From Tamarix chinensis (lineage: Eukaryota > Streptophyta > Magnoliopsida > Caryophyllales > Tamaricaceae): 64,000 bases of DNA. The notes under the pieces are model-generated. The model did not search any database. It was given only the letters and a program-made list of their open reading frames with translations, and was not told the origin of the DNA. The stretch lies in NCBI GenBank assembly GCA_030549775.1, contig CM060175.1, positions 81,042,245 through 81,106,244 on the forward strand, in the 5' to 3' direction. Shown in pieces: positions 61,852-64,000 of the stretch. Each line of letters begins with the position of its first letter. Positions within the stretch are counted from its first letter, which is position 1. The position numbers and the translations under genes are program-made.

Positions 61852-62894
61852 CCTTACGCTTATGTTTTAAACGACTTTTTAAATAACTTTAGGTACCGTA
61901 CCGATCTGATATAAAAATAACTTTTAGAAGTAAGTAGAATCTACTTCTTAATTTTAACTTCTAAAAAGTATTTTTAAGTAATTAATTTTAAAAATAACTT
62001 TTAAAAAAGAAAACCAAACAGTAATAATCAATCTATAATTACTTTTTATAATTAATTATACAAAAACTACTTTTTTTAAGTAAAACCAAACAAGCTCTAA
62101 ATTAGCAACTTTTTTCGAGACAAGTTTTTTTCATAGTTTTGAAGCTTCCAGAGTTACTTTCAGCAACTTGTTGTTGATAGTTGTTGATAATAAGAAATTT
62201 TTGGAATGAAAAAATTGTCTATCCTTAAACAATCATCTCAAATTTACCTTTTTCTTATAATATTATATGAAATACTTTCTTTCTGTATGCCAATGGATAA
62301 TTTTTTGTGGGAGTTTATTCTCTTTGTATAGATGATGTTAAATATTGTACTGAATCGATTTTAACCTTACATCTAACATAAAATAGATAATAGACATTTA
62401 TCTTAAGTAAGATTTTACAATACGATTTCCTATTTTCTATTTTGGCTTTTATATTATATGAATGAAAAATGGCGAGGTTATATGAATACACATCTTCTAA
62501 CACATAATTACATCCCTTTTGAGGCACAGATATGCATCCGTTTTTTAATTAAGTAACGATTACATGATATGTTGATTATTATCTTATTAAAACTAGTGAT
62601 TTCTATATAATGAAATAATAAAGTGGGACAGAGGAATGATTATTTACCAAATGAAAACTCCAATGCACATTAATAAAAGTCAAGCTATATATAGAGATTA
62701 AGTGTATAACACAAACAATCAGACTAAGTTGAATGTTTCGAACTCACTTGGTACGGGCACAGTTGTACGACCATAAACAAACCGATACCGAGCAAGAGAA
62801 AAGTAACGAAATGCTGGCACGTGCATTGAGGTTTTACTTATAAACCAGCACAGCTTATTGAAAAATTACACATAATATGTAAGGTAATAATATC

Positions 62895-63191
62895 TCAATC
62901 TTTCTTCTGTAACGTTGTTGAAGTAGAGCCGGGGTCGGGAGCTTCACGGGATACAGCATTCTGGAGCTCCTCTCTCCTCGCACCCACTATCCTTTTCACC
63001 TCCTTTCCATTCTTGATAAGAACAAAAGTTGGTACTGCCGTCACTCTCTGTTCTCGTGTAACATCCCGCAGCTTATAAACATCAATTTTGACGAACGTGG
63101 CTTTTTCCTTATTCTTTTCCGCAAGATCTACCACGACTGGATAAATGAAACGGCATGGCCCACACCAATCAATAGAGAAATACGCCACAAC
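62895..63191 (-). CDS. thioredoxin-h-like exon, copy 3, open frame
   Basis: After an AG acceptor (TAG at 63194-63192) the minus-strand frame reads VVAYFSIDWCGPCRFIYPVV, so the redox site WCGPC is intact. FVKIDVYKLRDVT, the cis-proline block AVPTFVLIKNGKEVKRI and a C-terminus with a stop at 62897-62895 follow. The piece has about 98 residues and covers the thioredoxin fold from the active-site strand on. The first strand and helix, usually encoded by an upstream exon of about 35 codons, are not found in the adjacent conserved sequence up to the window edge. There is no ATG at the start (the nearest in-frame start-like codon is GTG). It could be the second exon of a gene extending beyond 64000 or a truncated copy; the family assignment is firm. 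Confidence 0.75.
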   Translation of the reverse strand, partial: VVAYFSIDWCGPCRFIYPVVVDLAEKNKEKATFVKIDVYKLRDVTREQRVTAVPTFVLIKNGKEVKRIVGARREELQNAVSREAPDPGSTSTTLQKKD

Positions 63192-63647
63192 CTATCATGT
63201 CATGTATGTTTAAGAGTACTCAGTATGGGCCACAGTCAATCTGATATACACCCGCACACGCTTAAACATGACCGCGGTAGACATCCTCCCTCGCTCATTG
63301 GACCAACACCTTTATGCCAAAAGGATAAGAAGCACAGATTCTTGATTGATATATATATTTTGGCAACTATAGAGGGTAGTGAATGAATAACCACGAACAC
63401 ATTGATGGGAGGGTGGCATGATATAAAAATTCAATGCGTTGGGAATCTTGGAATAAAACCATCAAAATAAAGTTGCGTAATTATAATGGTCACAGTTATT
63501 CCATAAGCCTTTTCGTTAGCATGGGAATAAATGAGCGACAAGCAAGACTCAAGAAAAGCTACCAATTTGTGATGCCATTACGGATCAAACAAGTAAGCAT
63601 ACGATTCCGAAAGAGTAGACTTTAATTTCGGACAAGACACTTACGAC

Positions 63648-63893
63648 TAAGGACATGTTTGGTATGGGGGTAATAAGGGTGAAAAATTTTTCCCTCTATT
63701 TTATACCTCTTATATTAAGTATTTAATAATAATAAATATATTTTTAATGAAATACCCATTTTAGATTAAATTAAGATCTCAAATGGGTATTTATTAGAAT
63801 AAAAATATTTAATTTTGAATAAATTATATAAGATATATAAAATATGGGGGTAATTTTTCCACCCCTGTTACCCCCATACCAAACGATCACTAA
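63648..63893. mobile_element. 240 bp PIF/Harbinger (Tourist-like) MITE in Trx unit 3
   Basis: The element spans 63651-63890. Left end GGACATGTTTGGTATGGGGG and right end in reverse GTGATCGTTTGGTATGGGGG share 15 bp of uninterrupted inverted repeat. TAA flanks both sides (63648-63650, 63891-63893). Copy A at 7801-7815 (CGACTAAACAAG) is the exact empty site, with one TAA. The interior is AT-rich and non-coding. Confidence 0.95.
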
Positions 63894-64000
63894 ACAAGAA
63901 AAGATACCCTTGGTTAATTGTCGCCATATAAGGGGCAAATATAACTTGAGAACAAATAATTAAGGCTCATAACCAACCTCTAGTTATAAATAATAAGCCA

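Larger units (their letters stand above)
58947..62100. mobile_element. 3.1 kb PIF/Harbinger-like element with captured gene DNA (Pack-type)
   Basis: The element spans 58950-62097. The left end GGTGTCGTTTGGTATTACTT and the right end, read in reverse, GAGCTTGTTTGGTTTTACTT form the terminal inverted repeat; similarity continues inward (CTACTTTT/GTAGTTTTT). A TAA duplication flanks it (58947-58949 and 62098-62100), the PIF/Harbinger preference. Copy A of the Trx unit has the empty site (GTGAATACATTAGCAAC near 5920-5936). No transposase is visible. The inside carries a DUF868 gene segment and other coding-like sequence, so it is best described as a Pack-type non-autonomous element. Confidence 0.8.
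62098..64000 (-). repeat. Trx-bearing repeat unit, copy 3, right part (to window end)
   Basis: It resumes after the PIF-like element and matches copy A at 5929-7925, except for a missing stretch of about 400 bp at 62547 (A: 6367-6764) and the extra 240 bp MITE at 63651-63890. It runs past the window edge. Confidence 0.85.

Noticed and set aside
62895..63188. Complete small thioredoxin gene starting at GTG
   Set aside because: A plant nuclear gene would not start at GTG; the frame begins at a splice acceptor and lacks the N-terminal part of the fold, so it is an exon.

Overview
The window is nuclear DNA from a flowering plant. The reasons are Arabidopsis-type telomere motifs (CCCTAAA), plant L1-type LINEs, a Ty3/gypsy element primed by initiator tRNA-Met, a Cassandra-type LTR carrying 5S rRNA sequence, PIF/Harbinger and hAT elements, and pieces of plant genes (a thioredoxin-h-like exon and a DUF868 gene). 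The DNA is strongly AT-rich. I found no complete, intact protein-coding gene. I cannot name the species.

The skeleton is a repeat unit carrying a thioredoxin-like exon on the minus strand. It occurs three times in the same orientation. Copy A (5828-14405) is split by a LINE. Copy 2 (25966-37735) is split by a 5'-truncated LINE and a (TA)n-flanked element. Copy 3 (57451 to the window end) is split by a 3.1 kb PIF/Harbinger-like element and a 240 bp MITE. The exon is frameshifted with WCVPC in A, has one stop codon in copy 2, and is open with WCGPC in copy 3.

Layout: 1-245 degenerate telomere-like repeats; 246-4530 AT-rich DNA with no recognised gene; 4535-5827 LTR fragment; 5828-14405 Trx unit A with LINE-1 (8080-13782); 14406-16015 unassigned, with one exon-like scrap; 16016-21700 LINE-3 on the minus strand, holding a hAT MITE and a Cassandra LTR; 21701-25965 unassigned, with a strong hairpin; 25966-37735 Trx unit 2, holding LINE-2 (itself split by a 4.1 kb solo LTR) and an element with a telomere-like array; 37736-57450 a decayed Ty3/gypsy element; 57451-64000 Trx unit 3.

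The gypsy integrase is broken twice: by an 8.6 kb LTR-type insertion (itself holding a 3.3 kb solo LTR and a hAT MITE) and by a 1.6 kb insertion with a 9 bp target duplication. Many insertions still show target-site duplications, and some have an empty site in another Trx copy, so their order can be read. The most notable cargo is a DUF868 gene segment inside the PIF-like element, and the 5S-derived sequence inside the Cassandra LTR.
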